From the NCBI RefSeq assembly GCF_004332115.1, contig NZ_SJPA01000008.1, positions 1-64,000 on the forward strand: a stretch of 64,000 bases of DNA, given 5' to 3'. This DNA comes from Chlorobium sp. N1. Lineage in GTDB: Bacteria > Bacteroidota > Chlorobiia > Chlorobiales > Chlorobiaceae. Below the pieces are notes generated by a model that did not search any database, was not told where the DNA came from, and was given only the letters and a program-made list of their open reading frames with translations. The position numbers and the translations under genes are program-made. Positions 1 to 8,401 of the stretch are shown here, piece by piece. Numbering within the stretch: position 1 is the first letter of the stretch; the number at the start of each line of letters is the position of its first letter.

Positions 1-53
1 GAAGCTGCTGGTAATGAGAGATCAGGGATTCCATCACGAGACTGCGGGTTGGA

Positions 54-428
54 TTGGTGAGGCTTGAGACTACGTCAAGCTATCCATTTCCTCCCGCATT
101 CCCACTAAATTTGACGAAGAGCCAAAAATACAATGAGTGCCCCTACCCATGGACTTCCATACATATCGCATCGAATGGTGAGGTGATTTCTTGCGATAGG
201 GATCTTCGGCACAAAAATGTGCTGGGGAACCTTTTTGCAGAAAGTTTTTCCGATGTATGGAATGGTGAAAAATACCGGCGTTTCAGGAAGGCTATCCTTG
301 CCGCTGATCTGGCGAAAATGGGCGCCTGTCCTTTTTGTGATCTTCCTTATGATAGCAACAAGTTCTCACTTCGCCATCTGGCGCAGGTCGCTGTCGTCAG
401 ATTGGGTGTATTTAGCCCGGTGGAATAG
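54..428 (+). pseudogene. Radical SAM/SPASM C-terminal fragment
   Basis: The protein (TTG start, 124 aa) carries a SPASM-type auxiliary cluster motif: CPYPWTSIHIASNGEVISCD, then a conserved NLF..SF.DVWNGEKYRRFR segment and a closing CPFCD. SPASM domains are normally the C-terminal third of radical SAM enzymes. The CxxxCxxC radical SAM core that should precede it is absent, and the frame is closed by a TGA at 15-17. The first codons overlap an insertion-sequence end at 103-123, so I infer that IS-mediated rearrangement removed the front of the gene. Similar proteins occur in polysaccharide clusters. It is probably not functional. Confidence 0.6.
103..123. repeat. Orphan ISL3-type terminal inverted repeat
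   Basis: These 21 bases match the right end of the ISL3 element at 2131-2151 with one mismatch (CACTAAATT, then GACGAAGAGCC). No transposase lies next to it. It is the outer tip of a lost or recombined copy, and it now forms codons inside the SPASM fragment. Confidence 0.75.
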
Positions 429-495
429 TGTGTTAGATCGTTTTTTTGAGCCGGATTCAGCTGGTTGGTCGGTTGATTTCACGCAATGAAGGGTC

Positions 496-696
496 ATGAA
501 CGGCATCGGCGGTTTTTTCGAGCTTGAGCTGCCCCATGGCGGGACGCTTCCTCATGATCGTGCTTTGGGGTTGAGTACTGGCCGGGGTTGTTTGACCTTG
601 ATGCCTCAGGAGTTGAAACCGGTTATGGTCTTGATCAAGACCTCAACATCTAAAGTATGTCCAATATCCATATCATTTAGCGACTCCATTCCATGA
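496..696 (+). pseudogene. Possible remnant of a surface-polysaccharide protein
   Basis: Only the first ~33 residues look protein-like (MNGIGGFFELELP, then LGLSTGRGCL). They recall the 'IGGYFELELP...LNTGRN' start I remember from DegT-like PLP proteins in polysaccharide clusters. After that the frame turns into low-information sequence and stops. It lies between the SPASM and acyltransferase fragments. I treat it as a decayed gene start, from memory of the motif only. Confidence 0.35.
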
Positions 697-1140
697 GCCT
701 GAAATATCGCCCTGATATAGATGGCCTTCGTGCCATTGCCGTTCTCGCAGTTCTCTTCTTCCACACTGGCGCTCCTAGATTCTCCGGCGGCTTTGTTGGA
801 GTTGATATCTTCTTAGTCATCTCCGGATTCCTCATCACCACCATCATCCTCAAAGACATACAGGAAGAAACGTTTTCCATTGCACGATTCTACGAACGCC
901 GAATCAGGAGAATCTTTCCTGCCCTTTTTCCTGTCATCGCATTCACCCTTCTCGTTGGCGCATACCTCTTTGACTCCATCGCGTTCAAGGATCTCGGCCA
1001 AAGCATCACCGCCACAACCCTTTTCTCATCGAACATATTTTTCTGGCGTGAAGCGGGATATTTTGCTGCGCCTTCATTGCAAAAGCCACTGCTCCATACC
1101 GGGTCACTGGCAGTCGAAGAGCAGTTCTACATCTTCTTTC
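693..1140 (+). pseudogene. Acyltransferase 3 (OafA/YrhL-like), N-terminal half
   Basis: The reading frame begins MSLKYRPDIDGLRAIAVLAV, the usual start of membrane acyltransferase-3 proteins that O-acetylate surface polysaccharides. It continues with FVGVDIFLVISGFLIT, RFYERRIRRIFPAL and the AVEEQFYIFF motif, about 149 residues out of an expected ~600. It then runs straight into the left end of the ISL3 element at 1141, where the family would continue with FPL. The rest of the gene is not on the other side of the element: a methyltransferase starts at 2152. The gene is therefore broken, and the missing half was moved or lost. Confidence 0.85.
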
Positions 1141-2151
1141 GGCCCTTCGTTGAATTTAGTGGGTCGCTCTTCGGCAAACTACTGCATCGTCAGATTGCCA
1201 TGTCGAGCTTTCCGCAGTAAAACAGGATTCGGGTTCGGTAGCTTTCGAAGCTGTGGAACCCACGGGCTGAGGCCTTGATCAACTGGATCTTGCTGTTCAG
1301 CCCTTCCGAAACCGCATTGGTTATGCGGTGCCGGGTGAAGTTCAGGATGCCGTCAAGATGACGGGCCATCATGTCCTTGACTTTGATTATCGGCTTCAGT
1401 TCGGAGCGGTCGACGGCATCGCTCCAGTACTGGAAGAAGTACTCGGCGGCGTCTCTGCTGGTCAATACCCAGAACGCCCTGAACATGTTCTTCAGCGACC
1501 ATGCGGTGCCGGTTTGCAGCTCGCAGGTCATCAGCTGGTCGAAGTCGGCGCGCTGTTTGTCGCTCATGTTTTCCGGGTTGCGGAGCCAGGCGTACTTCGA
1601 GCCGATGAGTGTTTTGTCGCCGGCCGACTTGAGCGCTCTGGACTCTTGACGCCGAACAGCATCGACGGCATCATTGAGATACTTGCTGATGTGGTAACGG
1701 TCGTGCACGAGATCTGCCTGGGGAACCTTTTTCCGGACGGCATGGGCAAACGGATTCCACATGTCGACCGAGACTGAAAGCACCTGCTTCCGCTGCTTTG
1801 CAGCAAGGCTGGTCAAGAGCTTTACAGTGGCTTTGGTTGTTCTGGTTTCGACCACATCAAGGACTCTGCCGCCGTCCAGGTCGTTCATGATCGTCACGTA
1901 CTGGTGACCGGCCCTGAAGCTCTTTTCATCAATGCCGAGATGCCGGATGGCTTCAGTGTCCCTGCGCTTCATGCCTCGCGCTACCGCGCGCCGCATGATC
2001 TGGTCGACAGAGTGCCAGCTGAGCCTGAGCATGGATGCAACGGCCTGAGTGCTGGCACAGTGCTGCAGGAGCTGGACGACGAAGCCCTCGAACATCAGGG
2101 TGTGTCCTGACTGACATACTTGAGCTTGATCACTAAATTCGACGAAGAGCC
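1141..2151 (-). mobile_element. ISL3-family insertion sequence, internally deleted
   Basis: The element is bounded by imperfect 21-bp inverted repeats at 1141-1161 and 2131-2151 (19 of 21 match; GGCYCTTCGT outward ends). It encodes an ISL3 DDE transposase on the minus strand. At ~1.0 kb it is shorter than usual ISL3 elements (about 1.3-1.5 kb), because the part encoding the transposase N-terminus is missing just inside the right repeat. ISL3 elements normally make 8-bp target duplications. The flanks here (CTTCTTTC on the left, ATGAAATT on the right) do not match, so this is a recombined copy rather than a simple insertion. Confidence 0.85.
1190..2095 (-). CDS. ISL3-family transposase, N-terminally truncated
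   Basis: This 301-residue protein has the ISL3 DDE transposase domain: RHLGIDEKSFRAGHQYVTIMND with the first Asp, SVDMWNPFAHAV and ADLVHDRYHISKYLN with the second, and the C-terminal ITNAVSEGLNSKIQLIKASARGF block with the Glu. Full ISL3 transposases have ~90 more N-terminal residues with a Cys zinc finger and an HTH. Here the frame stays open upstream to the terminal repeat, but that sequence does not encode them. The first Met is followed by FEGFVVQLL, which corresponds to the 'LFERLV' segment after the missing part. It is probably inactive, and could be mobilised only in trans. Confidence 0.85.
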   Translation of the reverse strand: MFEGFVVQLLQHCASTQAVASMLRLSWHSVDQIMRRAVARGMKRRDTEAIRHLGIDEKSFRAGHQYVTIMNDLDGGRVLDVVETRTTKATVKLLTSLAAKQRKQVLSVSVDMWNPFAHAVRKKVPQADLVHDRYHISKYLNDAVDAVRRQESRALKSAGDKTLIGSKYAWLRNPENMSDKQRADFDQLMTCELQTGTAWSLKNMFRAFWVLTSRDAAEYFFQYWSDAVDRSELKPIIKVKDMMARHLDGILNFTRHRITNAVSEGLNSKIQLIKASARGFHSFESYRTRILFYCGKLDMAI

Positions 2152-2823
2152 ATGAAATTTGGACTTAATGATTACTTTAGAATGTGGAAAAAAAGAGGAA
2201 TTCGCCTTCCTCTTTCATATTTTTTTGAAACACATCTTTTTGATATAATTCATCATACCGATACACACATATGGCTCCCAAAAGAAAAATATATTGATAC
2301 GCCAAAAAATTTTGAAAATGGTACCTTTTATATGAGTAGTTGGAATGGCACTATTAAATTAGCAACAAGCATAGCGATTGATTTATTTTCCTTAAATCCA
2401 AAAGATGTTGCATTGGTTGATGTTGGTTGCGGAAAAGGTAAGGTGCTGTGTGTATGGAATAAAATGTTTCCGTACGCAAAAAATATTATCGGCTTAGATT
2501 ACAGCCCGCATTTAGTTGAGATATGTAAAAGAAATTTGAAGCGAATTTCTGCGTTAAATGTTGAGATTATATGTGGTGATGCTGCCGACATTGAATTGGA
2601 TTATGACTGTGAGGCTTTTATTTTCTACTTATACAATCCATTTGATTCCAAAATTTTAGATAAATTTCTAAATAAAATTTCAAATAAAAGAGTGGTTATT
2701 ATCTATAATAACCCAATACACAAAGGTGCTTTAATCGATAAGGGGTTTAACGAGTTTTTTGATAAAGAAAGTTGGCATCCAAATGCAAACTTCGCAATCT
2801 TTTCTAATCTTACCCCTCCTTAA
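2152..2823 (+). CDS. Class I SAM-dependent methyltransferase (foreign, AT-rich)
   Basis: The 223-residue protein has the glycine-rich SAM-binding motif VDVGCGKGKVL (~residues 85-95), an acidic strand-2 end (IIGLDYSP) and a GDAADIE motif III. The N-terminus (MKFGLNDYFRMWKKRGIRLP) resembles small methyltransferases of LPS/O-antigen clusters, so the protein appears complete. The substrate is unknown. The ATG is the first triplet after the right terminal repeat of the ISL3 element. The gene is far richer in A+T than everything around it, and both features indicate recent horizontal acquisition. No ribosome-binding site of its own remains except GAAGAG inside the IS repeat. Confidence 0.75.
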   Translation: MKFGLNDYFRMWKKRGIRLPLSYFFETHLFDIIHHTDTHIWLPKEKYIDTPKNFENGTFYMSSWNGTIKLATSIAIDLFSLNPKDVALVDVGCGKGKVLCVWNKMFPYAKNIIGLDYSPHLVEICKRNLKRISALNVEIICGDAADIELDYDCEAFIFYLYNPFDSKILDKFLNKISNKRVVIIYNNPIHKGALIDKGFNEFFDKESWHPNANFAIFSNLTPP

Positions 2824-2848
2824 ACGGCTCCTCGCTGTTTCAAATGGG

Positions 2849-2907
2849 GGCCCTTCGTCGAATTTAGTGGGTCGCTTTTCGGCAAACTACTGCATCGTCA
2901 GATTGCC
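2849..2907. repeat. Orphan left end of the ISL3 element
   Basis: Fifty-nine bases match 1141-1199, the left end of the ISL3 element, with three substitutions. The match stops inside the sequence corresponding to the transposase 3' end (after GATTGCC). The rest of this IS copy is missing, and the VanZ-like gene begins 30 bp later. With 103-123 this makes four IS ends in 2.8 kb. Confidence 0.85.
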
Positions 2908-2936
2908 TTCTTTTATACCCGTGAACCAGGAGTGAT

Positions 2937-3335
2937 GTGCCTCATATAAAGCTTCCGATAAAAAGCGTAGCAGTCGTGCAGGCTGGAAGGTATTCTGCCA
3001 TTGGAGTCTGGATTGCGGTGACTCTTATAGCCCTGTTTCCTGGAGGCCATGCGACCATGGCCACGTTTCAGTGGGGGGACAAAATTGAGCATTTTTTGGC
3101 ATTCGGCGTCCTGGCGTTCCTTTTCAGCGTATTCTGGGCTGTCTCCCGTGGCCGGCTGGCCTTATTGCTTCTGGTATACGGCTGTGGCATTGAACTGTTC
3201 CAGATGTACATTCCGGGTCATTTGGCCAGTTTTTTTGATATCCTTGCAGATCTCGTTGGGATTGGTTCGGGGTTGCTCGCCCTCGCTATCCTGGAGCGGA
3301 TGACGATGGCTGCAGGGATAAAGCAGACCGATTGA
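2937..3335 (+). CDS. VanZ-like family membrane protein
   Basis: This 132-residue protein has four predicted membrane segments and the VanZ-like signature: a D-K-x-x-H element (WGDKIEHFLAFGVLAFLF) followed by GIELFQMYIPGHLASFFDILADLVG. VanZ-like proteins are small membrane proteins; in enterococci VanZ gives low-level teicoplanin resistance, but most relatives have no known role. The GTG start at 2937 follows an AGGAG at 2929-2933. It is the first backbone gene after the IS scrap region and is followed by a good terminator. Confidence 0.75.
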   Translation: MPHIKLPIKSVAVVQAGRYSAIGVWIAVTLIALFPGGHATMATFQWGDKIEHFLAFGVLAFLFSVFWAVSRGRLALLLLVYGCGIELFQMYIPGHLASFFDILADLVGIGSGLLALAILERMTMAAGIKQTD

Positions 3336-3362
3336 GCCCTCTGTGGCAAACGGCTATCGAAA

Positions 3363-3397
3363 GGCGGAACTTCAGTGGCAGGGGTTCCGCCTTTTTT
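3363..3397 (+). terminator. Intrinsic terminator of the VanZ-like gene
   Basis: A stem GGCGGAAC/GTTCCGCC (3363-3370 with 3384-3391) is followed by six T residues. It ends at the stop codon of the convergent gene at 3396. Confidence 0.8.
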
Positions 3398-3953
3398 ATT
3401 TCTGCATCTGGCGGATGCGGCTGAAGAGGCTGGTATGCGGATGCTTGACCAGGTCGTCCTGGTGTTCGGGGAGGGTGACGTGCTTTGCGACGATTTCAAG
3501 CATTTTGTCGTCGAGGTGCTCTGCGATCTCGAGCATGCGCGTGAGGTGGCGGCGGAGTTCCGAGATAATGAACTTCTCTGCGTGGTGCTTTTTCATTTTC
3601 GTGAGGATCTCTGCCATCATGGGTGCATCGATGTGGCGCGAGACCTCGGTGAAGTACTCCGCAGGCAGGTCGTTGGCGTAGCCGGTCGCCTGCTCGACAC
3701 CCATCTTGAGACAGACCCCGGCGGCGATTCTGGGCTTGATGTGCTCGACCATGAGCGGGATGACGACGAAGTGCGGGATGTACTTGACAATCATGCTGAT
3801 GGCCTCGTACAGCTCGTCGAACCCGTCGGTACTGGAGGCGACGACCTCCTTCGCCCAGGAAAGCACGGCTTCCTGCTGATGGCTTTCCATAAGACGGATG
3901 GTTTCGGGTACGGGGATACCGGCCCACAGGGGGGCGTCTTCGATGGCTGCCAT
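3396..3953 (-). CDS. Conserved hypothetical helical protein
   Basis: I do not recognise the family. From the chosen start (MAAIEDAPLWAGIPVPETIRL) the protein has 185 residues, is mostly helical, soluble and His/Met-rich (VSRHIDAPMMAEILTKMKKHHAEKFI), with no signal peptide and no Cys pairs. The frame is open further upstream to 4085, but that part passes through a GC hairpin with an A-tract and reads like non-coding sequence, so I prefer the Met at 3953. It is divergent from the ABC-F gene at 4166 and convergent with the VanZ-like gene. The conserved-looking repeats of charged helices suggest a real protein. Confidence 0.6.
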   Translation of the reverse strand: MAAIEDAPLWAGIPVPETIRLMESHQQEAVLSWAKEVVASSTDGFDELYEAISMIVKYIPHFVVIPLMVEHIKPRIAAGVCLKMGVEQATGYANDLPAEYFTEVSRHIDAPMMAEILTKMKKHHAEKFIISELRRHLTRMLEIAEHLDDKMLEIVAKHVTLPEHQDDLVKHPHTSLFSRIRQMQK

Positions 3954-3988
3954 GTCGGGGATGTCGTTCGGTGAGAGATCGAGCTTCG

Positions 3989-4009
3989 GGGGCCACGGGC
4001 CCCTTTTTT
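3989..4009 (+). terminator. Terminator-like hairpin in the leader of the ABC-F gene
   Basis: GGGGCC/GGCCCC with a 3-nt loop is followed by six T residues on the plus strand. It lies in the divergent intergenic region, 157 bp upstream of the ABC-F start codon. No plus-strand gene ends here. It could stop antisense transcripts or act as a leader attenuator. Confidence 0.5.
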
Positions 4010-4165
4010 CATTGTAAGCAAAAATCCCGGGACCCGAAACCCTCCGCAGCCCCCTTTCCCGGATATCTTCCCGCAAAGGGGGCAAAACCCGCCGCTTTGG
4101 CTATATTGCCCCCGCTCCGTCCCGAAGGGGGGCGGCGCGGCAATTTTCTCAAGGGAAGGAACCAC

Positions 4166-6058
4166 ATGGTATTACTCACGGTCGAGGGTCTCGAGAAGCA
4201 CTACGGGCTGAAACACCTCTTCTCCGACGTCTCGTTCGGCATCGACGACGGCGACAAGGTCGGCATCATCGGCGCCAACGGCAGCGGCAAGAGCACGCTC
4301 CTCAAGATACTGGCCGGCGCCGAACAGCCCGACAAGGGGCGGGTGATGGTGGCCAACAAAAAGAAGATCTCCTACCTGCCGCAGGACTCGCCCTTCGACC
4401 CCGAGGATACGGTGCTCGAGGCGGTGCTGCGTTCGAGCGACCGGCTGATGGACCTCATTCTGCAGTACGAGCTGGTCTGCGAGAAGCTCGAGCACCTGCA
4501 CGACGAGGACCCTTCGCTGATCGAGAAGATGAGCGAGCTTGCGCACGAGCTCGACACGAGCGGCGCCTGGGAGCTCGAGTCGAACGCCAAAGCGGTGCTC
4601 GGCCGCCTCGGCCTCTATGACCTTGGCGCCAAAATGGGGACCCTTTCCGGCGGCCAGCGCAAGCGCGTGGCCCTCGCCCATGCGCTCGTCGTGCCGAGCG
4701 ACGCGCTCATCCTCGACGAGCCGACCAACCACCTCGACGCCGACAGCGTCGAATGGCTCGAGCAGTACATCAAGCGCTACCAGGGGGCGGTGATCCTCAT
4801 CACCCACGACCGGTATTTCCTCGACCGGGTGGCGATGCGCATGATCGAGGTGGACAGCAAAAAGGTCTCTACCTATACGGGCGGCTACTCGAGCTACCTG
4901 CAGCAGAAGCAGTCGGAGGAGGAGCAGGCGGTGCGCGACGAGCGCAAGCGCCAGGCGCTCGTCAAGCAGGAGCTCGAGTGGATGCGCACCGGCTGCAAAG
5001 CCCGCACCACCAAGCAGAAAGCCCGAATGCAGCGGGCCGAAGGGCTGGTCTACGCCCCCCCGAAGGAGAAGGAGCAGGCGCTCTCGATCGATTTCGGCGC
5101 GGACCGGCTCGGAGACAAGATCATCGAGTTCCATGACGTTTCGAAAGCCTACGGTGAGAAGATTCTCCTCAGTGATTTCGAGTACAAGATCCGCAAAGGG
5201 GACCGCATCGGCATCATCGGCCCGAACGGCTCGGGCAAGACCACCCTCTTCGAGATGATCGCCGGCCGCTCGGAGCCCGACAGCGGCCACATCGACATCG
5301 GCAAGACGGTGCGTCTCGGCTACTACGACCAGGAGAGCCGTCACCTCGACGAGTCGAAACGGGTGATCGACTTCATCCGCGAGGACGCCGAGCAGATAAA
5401 GACCAAGGACGGCACGGTGGTATCGGCCGCCAAGATGCTCGAGCGCTTCCTCTTCTCCGGCTCGCAGCAGTACAACCCCATCGGCACGCTCTCGGGCGGC
5501 GAGCGCCGCCGCCTCTACCTGCTCCATCTTTTGATGTCGGCCCCGAACGTGCTGCTGCTCGACGAGCCGACCAACGACCTCGACATCCCGACCCTCAGGG
5601 TGCTCGAGGACTACCTCGACACCTACGAAGGGTGCCTCATCGTCGTGAGCCACGACCGCTACTTCCTCGACCGTACGGTGGAGGACATCTTCGCCTGGGA
5701 GGAGGGCGGCACCATCCGCCGCTACCCCGGCAACTACAGTGTCTATCTCGAGCTGAAGGCCATGGAGAAGGCCGAGCGGGAAAAAGCTCCCCCGAAAAAG
5801 GAGCCGGTGCGCCAGAACGCCGCCCCCGTGCAGGAGCCGAAAGGGAGGAAGCTCAACAGCCGGGAGAAGAAGGAGCTCGAGCGGCTCGAAGCGTCCATCG
5901 CCTCGGCCGAGGAGCGCCAGGCGGAGATCGCCGGCGAGCTTGCCTCAGCCGGAAACGATTTCGGGGCGGTCCAGAAGCTCAGCGCGGAGCTGGAGGCGCT
6001 GCAGCGGCAGGTCGAGCTCGACATGTCGCGCTGGACGGAACTGGCCGAGCTTCTCTGA
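4166..6058 (+). CDS. uup: ABC-F ATPase, Uup type
   Basis: This 630-residue protein has two ABC ATPase domains on one chain and no membrane segments, as in ABC-F translation factors. The first domain has Walker A GANGSGKST (36-44), LSGGQRKR (~158) and LILDEPTNHLD (~181). The second has GPNGSGKTT (~352), LSGGERRR (~442) and LLLDEPTNDLD (~466). A charged linker (KQELEWMRTGCKARTTKQKARMQ, in part) joins them. The C-terminal ~70 residues form a Lys/Glu-rich coiled coil, typical of Uup. ABC-F proteins act on the ribosome or, for Uup, on structured DNA and ribosome assembly. The ATG at 4166 is preceded by AAGGGAAGGA. The longer frame from 3971 is intergenic. Confidence 0.88.
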   Translation: MVLLTVEGLEKHYGLKHLFSDVSFGIDDGDKVGIIGANGSGKSTLLKILAGAEQPDKGRVMVANKKKISYLPQDSPFDPEDTVLEAVLRSSDRLMDLILQYELVCEKLEHLHDEDPSLIEKMSELAHELDTSGAWELESNAKAVLGRLGLYDLGAKMGTLSGGQRKRVALAHALVVPSDALILDEPTNHLDADSVEWLEQYIKRYQGAVILITHDRYFLDRVAMRMIEVDSKKVSTYTGGYSSYLQQKQSEEEQAVRDERKRQALVKQELEWMRTGCKARTTKQKARMQRAEGLVYAPPKEKEQALSIDFGADRLGDKIIEFHDVSKAYGEKILLSDFEYKIRKGDRIGIIGPNGSGKTTLFEMIAGRSEPDSGHIDIGKTVRLGYYDQESRHLDESKRVIDFIREDAEQIKTKDGTVVSAAKMLERFLFSGSQQYNPIGTLSGGERRRLYLLHLLMSAPNVLLLDEPTNDLDIPTLRVLEDYLDTYEGCLIVVSHDRYFLDRTVEDIFAWEEGGTIRRYPGNYSVYLELKAMEKAEREKAPPKKEPVRQNAAPVQEPKGRKLNSREKKELERLEASIASAEERQAEIAGELASAGNDFGAVQKLSAELEALQRQVELDMSRWTELAELL

Positions 6059-6077
6059 ACGCGGGACGAGGGGCGGC

Positions 6078-8255
6078 CTACCGCTCCGGCCGGAAATCCG
6101 GGTCGCCGCACTGCCATAACCCGAAGCTGAGTACGTCGGCCAGCGTTTCGAACGCTTTGGATTTGGTGTTGCCCATGCCGTGGCCGGCCTCGCCGTCGGC
6201 GAAAAAGAGTACCGGCTTTCCGGAGACTGTCGCCTGCTGGAGCCGCGCGGCGAACTTCGCCGGCTGCCACGCGCTGACCCTCGGGTCGTTCATTCCTGCG
6301 GTAACGAGCGCGGCCGGATACCGTTCCCCGTCGCGGATGTTGAGATAGGGGTCCATGGCGATGAGGGCGCGGCGCTCCCGGGGATCCTTCGCTGTGCCGA
6401 ATTCCGGCACGTTGACCGGTCCGTTCGGCGTCTCTTCACCCCGCAGCGGGTTCATGGCCCCGACCTGGGGGATGACCGCCCCGAAGAGGTCCGGCCGCTC
6501 GACCATCGCCATGCCTACCATGATCCCTCCGGCGCTCGCTCCGTTGAGCACGATCCTTTCAGGTTTCGTGTAGCCCTTTTCCACGAGATATTCCGCGCAG
6601 GCGATGGCGTCTTTCCAGGTGTTCGGCTTGTGCTCCTTCATGCCGTCCGTGTGCCAGCGGTCGCCGAGCTCACCGCCCCCGCGCACGTGCGCCACGGCAA
6701 TGACTCCGCCCCTCGTGGTCCAGAGCAGCATGGAGGGGCTGAAGAAGGGGGAGAGCGTCTTGCCGTAGGCACCGTAGCCGTAGAGCAGCACCGGGTTGCC
6801 GGAGTCCCGCTTCAGCCCTCTCTGGTAGACGAGCGAGAGCGGCACCAAGGTGCCGTCGTATGAGGGCGCCATCACCTCTTCGACCACCAGGTTCCGGTAC
6901 TCGGGGTAGCTGGCGGGTGAGGAGATGGTCTCTCTTTGGAAGCGGCCGCTCTCCGGCAGGTAGCGGAAGCGGCTGTAGTCCCGGCTCCAGCCGGCGATGG
7001 TGACCCAGATGTCGCCGAATCGGGGCCCCTTGCTCGAGATGTAGGCCGATCCGGCAGGGAAGGGGAGCTGGAGGCGGCGCTCTTCTCCGGTGGAGAGGTC
7101 CCTGCGGTACATCCGGGCTTCCACTCCGTGCAGGGAACGCGTGAAGTAGAGGCTGCCGCTCGTGAGGGCGAAGGAGGTGAGCAGCGCTTCAGGATCTTCC
7201 CGGACGACGGTTTCGGCGCGGCTGAAGTCGGGCCTCTCGAGCGAAGTCTTCATCACCCTGAAGCGCGGTGCGCCCTTCGGGGTGAAGTAGTAGAGCTCGG
7301 TCGCCGTGGTGGCGAAGTCGTGGATGTCGTCGGAGGGGCGGATGAGCGGTTTCCAGTCGATGCGGCCTTCGAGCAGTGCTTTGGCCGGGGCGGTGTAGAC
7401 CCTGAGGCGGCGGTCGACGTTGGAGACGAAGGCGAAGAGCCGCCCGCTCTCCCGGTCGTAGGAGACGTCGGGAATGTCGGCGCCGTCGATGTTGAGTTCG
7501 GGATACTTCGCCCCGGAAAAGATCTCGATGTCCGTCTCCGGGTCGGTTCCCACGCGGTGCAGGAAGACCTGGCTGTCGTACTGGGGGTTCTGTCCGGGTC
7601 TCGTGACGGGCCGCAGCCGGTTGTAGATGAAATGTTCGCCGTCTTCGGTCCATGAGGGGGAGGCGAAGCGGCACCGGTCGATCGTTTCCGCATAGAGCCT
7701 CTTCTGCTCGACATCCATCACGAGGATGCGGTCGTCTTCGGTTCCGTTGGCCGATACGGAGATCGTCACCTTCCAGCCGTCGAGTGAGGGGGAGATGCGG
7801 CTGACGACGTGGCGGCGGCCGTCATCCCCGTCGAGCGAGGCGGGGTCGAAGAGAAGATGCTCCTTTCCGCGGAACCCCTGCCGTACGTAGAGTTTGCCGG
7901 TCTCGTCGCCGGGCGTCTCCTTGAGGTAGAAGTAGCGGTCGGTATCGGTGACGGAGAGGCTGTAGGCCTTCTCCTTCCGCCGCCGGTCGAACGCTTCCAT
8001 TTTTTTTATCAGCTTCCTGCGCCCGGGAAGGGCGCCAAGCGCCGTTCGGGCACGCCGAGACTCTCCTTCGACCCACTGCAGCACTGCGGGATCGCTGAAA
8101 TCCTCGAGCGGACGGAACGGGTCGGAGAGGAGGACGCCCGAGAGCGTTTCGGTATGCGGGCGGGACGGCGCTGCGGGCTCTTCGGCCCCGAGGGATCCGA
8201 AGGAGAGCGAACTGGCCAGAAACGGTACGAGGAGGAGTGCCGGGGATCGGGTCAT
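6078..8255 (-). CDS. Prolyl oligopeptidase (S9A), exported
   Basis: The protein (725 aa) starts with a signal-like peptide (MTRSPALLLVPFLASSLSFG) and continues with a ~400-residue beta-propeller and a C-terminal alpha/beta hydrolase domain. The catalytic Ser lies in NGASAGGIMV (~573), the Asp in TAGMNDPRV (~656) and the His in GEAGHGMG (~691). The enzyme cleaves short peptides after proline, probably in the periplasm given the signal peptide. Its length matches the family (~700). The open frame extends to 8618, but the additional part has no homologous features. The gene converges on uup with only 19 bp between stops. Confidence 0.88.
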   Translation of the reverse strand: MTRSPALLLVPFLASSLSFGSLGAEEPAAPSRPHTETLSGVLLSDPFRPLEDFSDPAVLQWVEGESRRARTALGALPGRRKLIKKMEAFDRRRKEKAYSLSVTDTDRYFYLKETPGDETGKLYVRQGFRGKEHLLFDPASLDGDDGRRHVVSRISPSLDGWKVTISVSANGTEDDRILVMDVEQKRLYAETIDRCRFASPSWTEDGEHFIYNRLRPVTRPGQNPQYDSQVFLHRVGTDPETDIEIFSGAKYPELNIDGADIPDVSYDRESGRLFAFVSNVDRRLRVYTAPAKALLEGRIDWKPLIRPSDDIHDFATTATELYYFTPKGAPRFRVMKTSLERPDFSRAETVVREDPEALLTSFALTSGSLYFTRSLHGVEARMYRRDLSTGEERRLQLPFPAGSAYISSKGPRFGDIWVTIAGWSRDYSRFRYLPESGRFQRETISSPASYPEYRNLVVEEVMAPSYDGTLVPLSLVYQRGLKRDSGNPVLLYGYGAYGKTLSPFFSPSMLLWTTRGGVIAVAHVRGGGELGDRWHTDGMKEHKPNTWKDAIACAEYLVEKGYTKPERIVLNGASAGGIMVGMAMVERPDLFGAVIPQVGAMNPLRGEETPNGPVNVPEFGTAKDPRERRALIAMDPYLNIRDGERYPAALVTAGMNDPRVSAWQPAKFAARLQQATVSGKPVLFFADGEAGHGMGNTKSKAFETLADVLSFGLWQCGDPDFRPER

Positions 8256-8401
8256 TGAGGTGATGCGGTCTTGTGTGGCTGCCGGGTAATGAAAGCGGCC
8301 TGGCAGCGATGGGCTGCCGGCCGCCTGTATGGTTTTCCTGCAACGGATGGTATCGTCCTGCTGAAAGCAATATAACAATCCCTGGAGGCCTTTCCGTTCA
8401 C

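Noticed and set aside
1328-1777. Plus-strand frames across the ISL3 element
   Set aside because: They are shadows of the transposase gene on the other strand.
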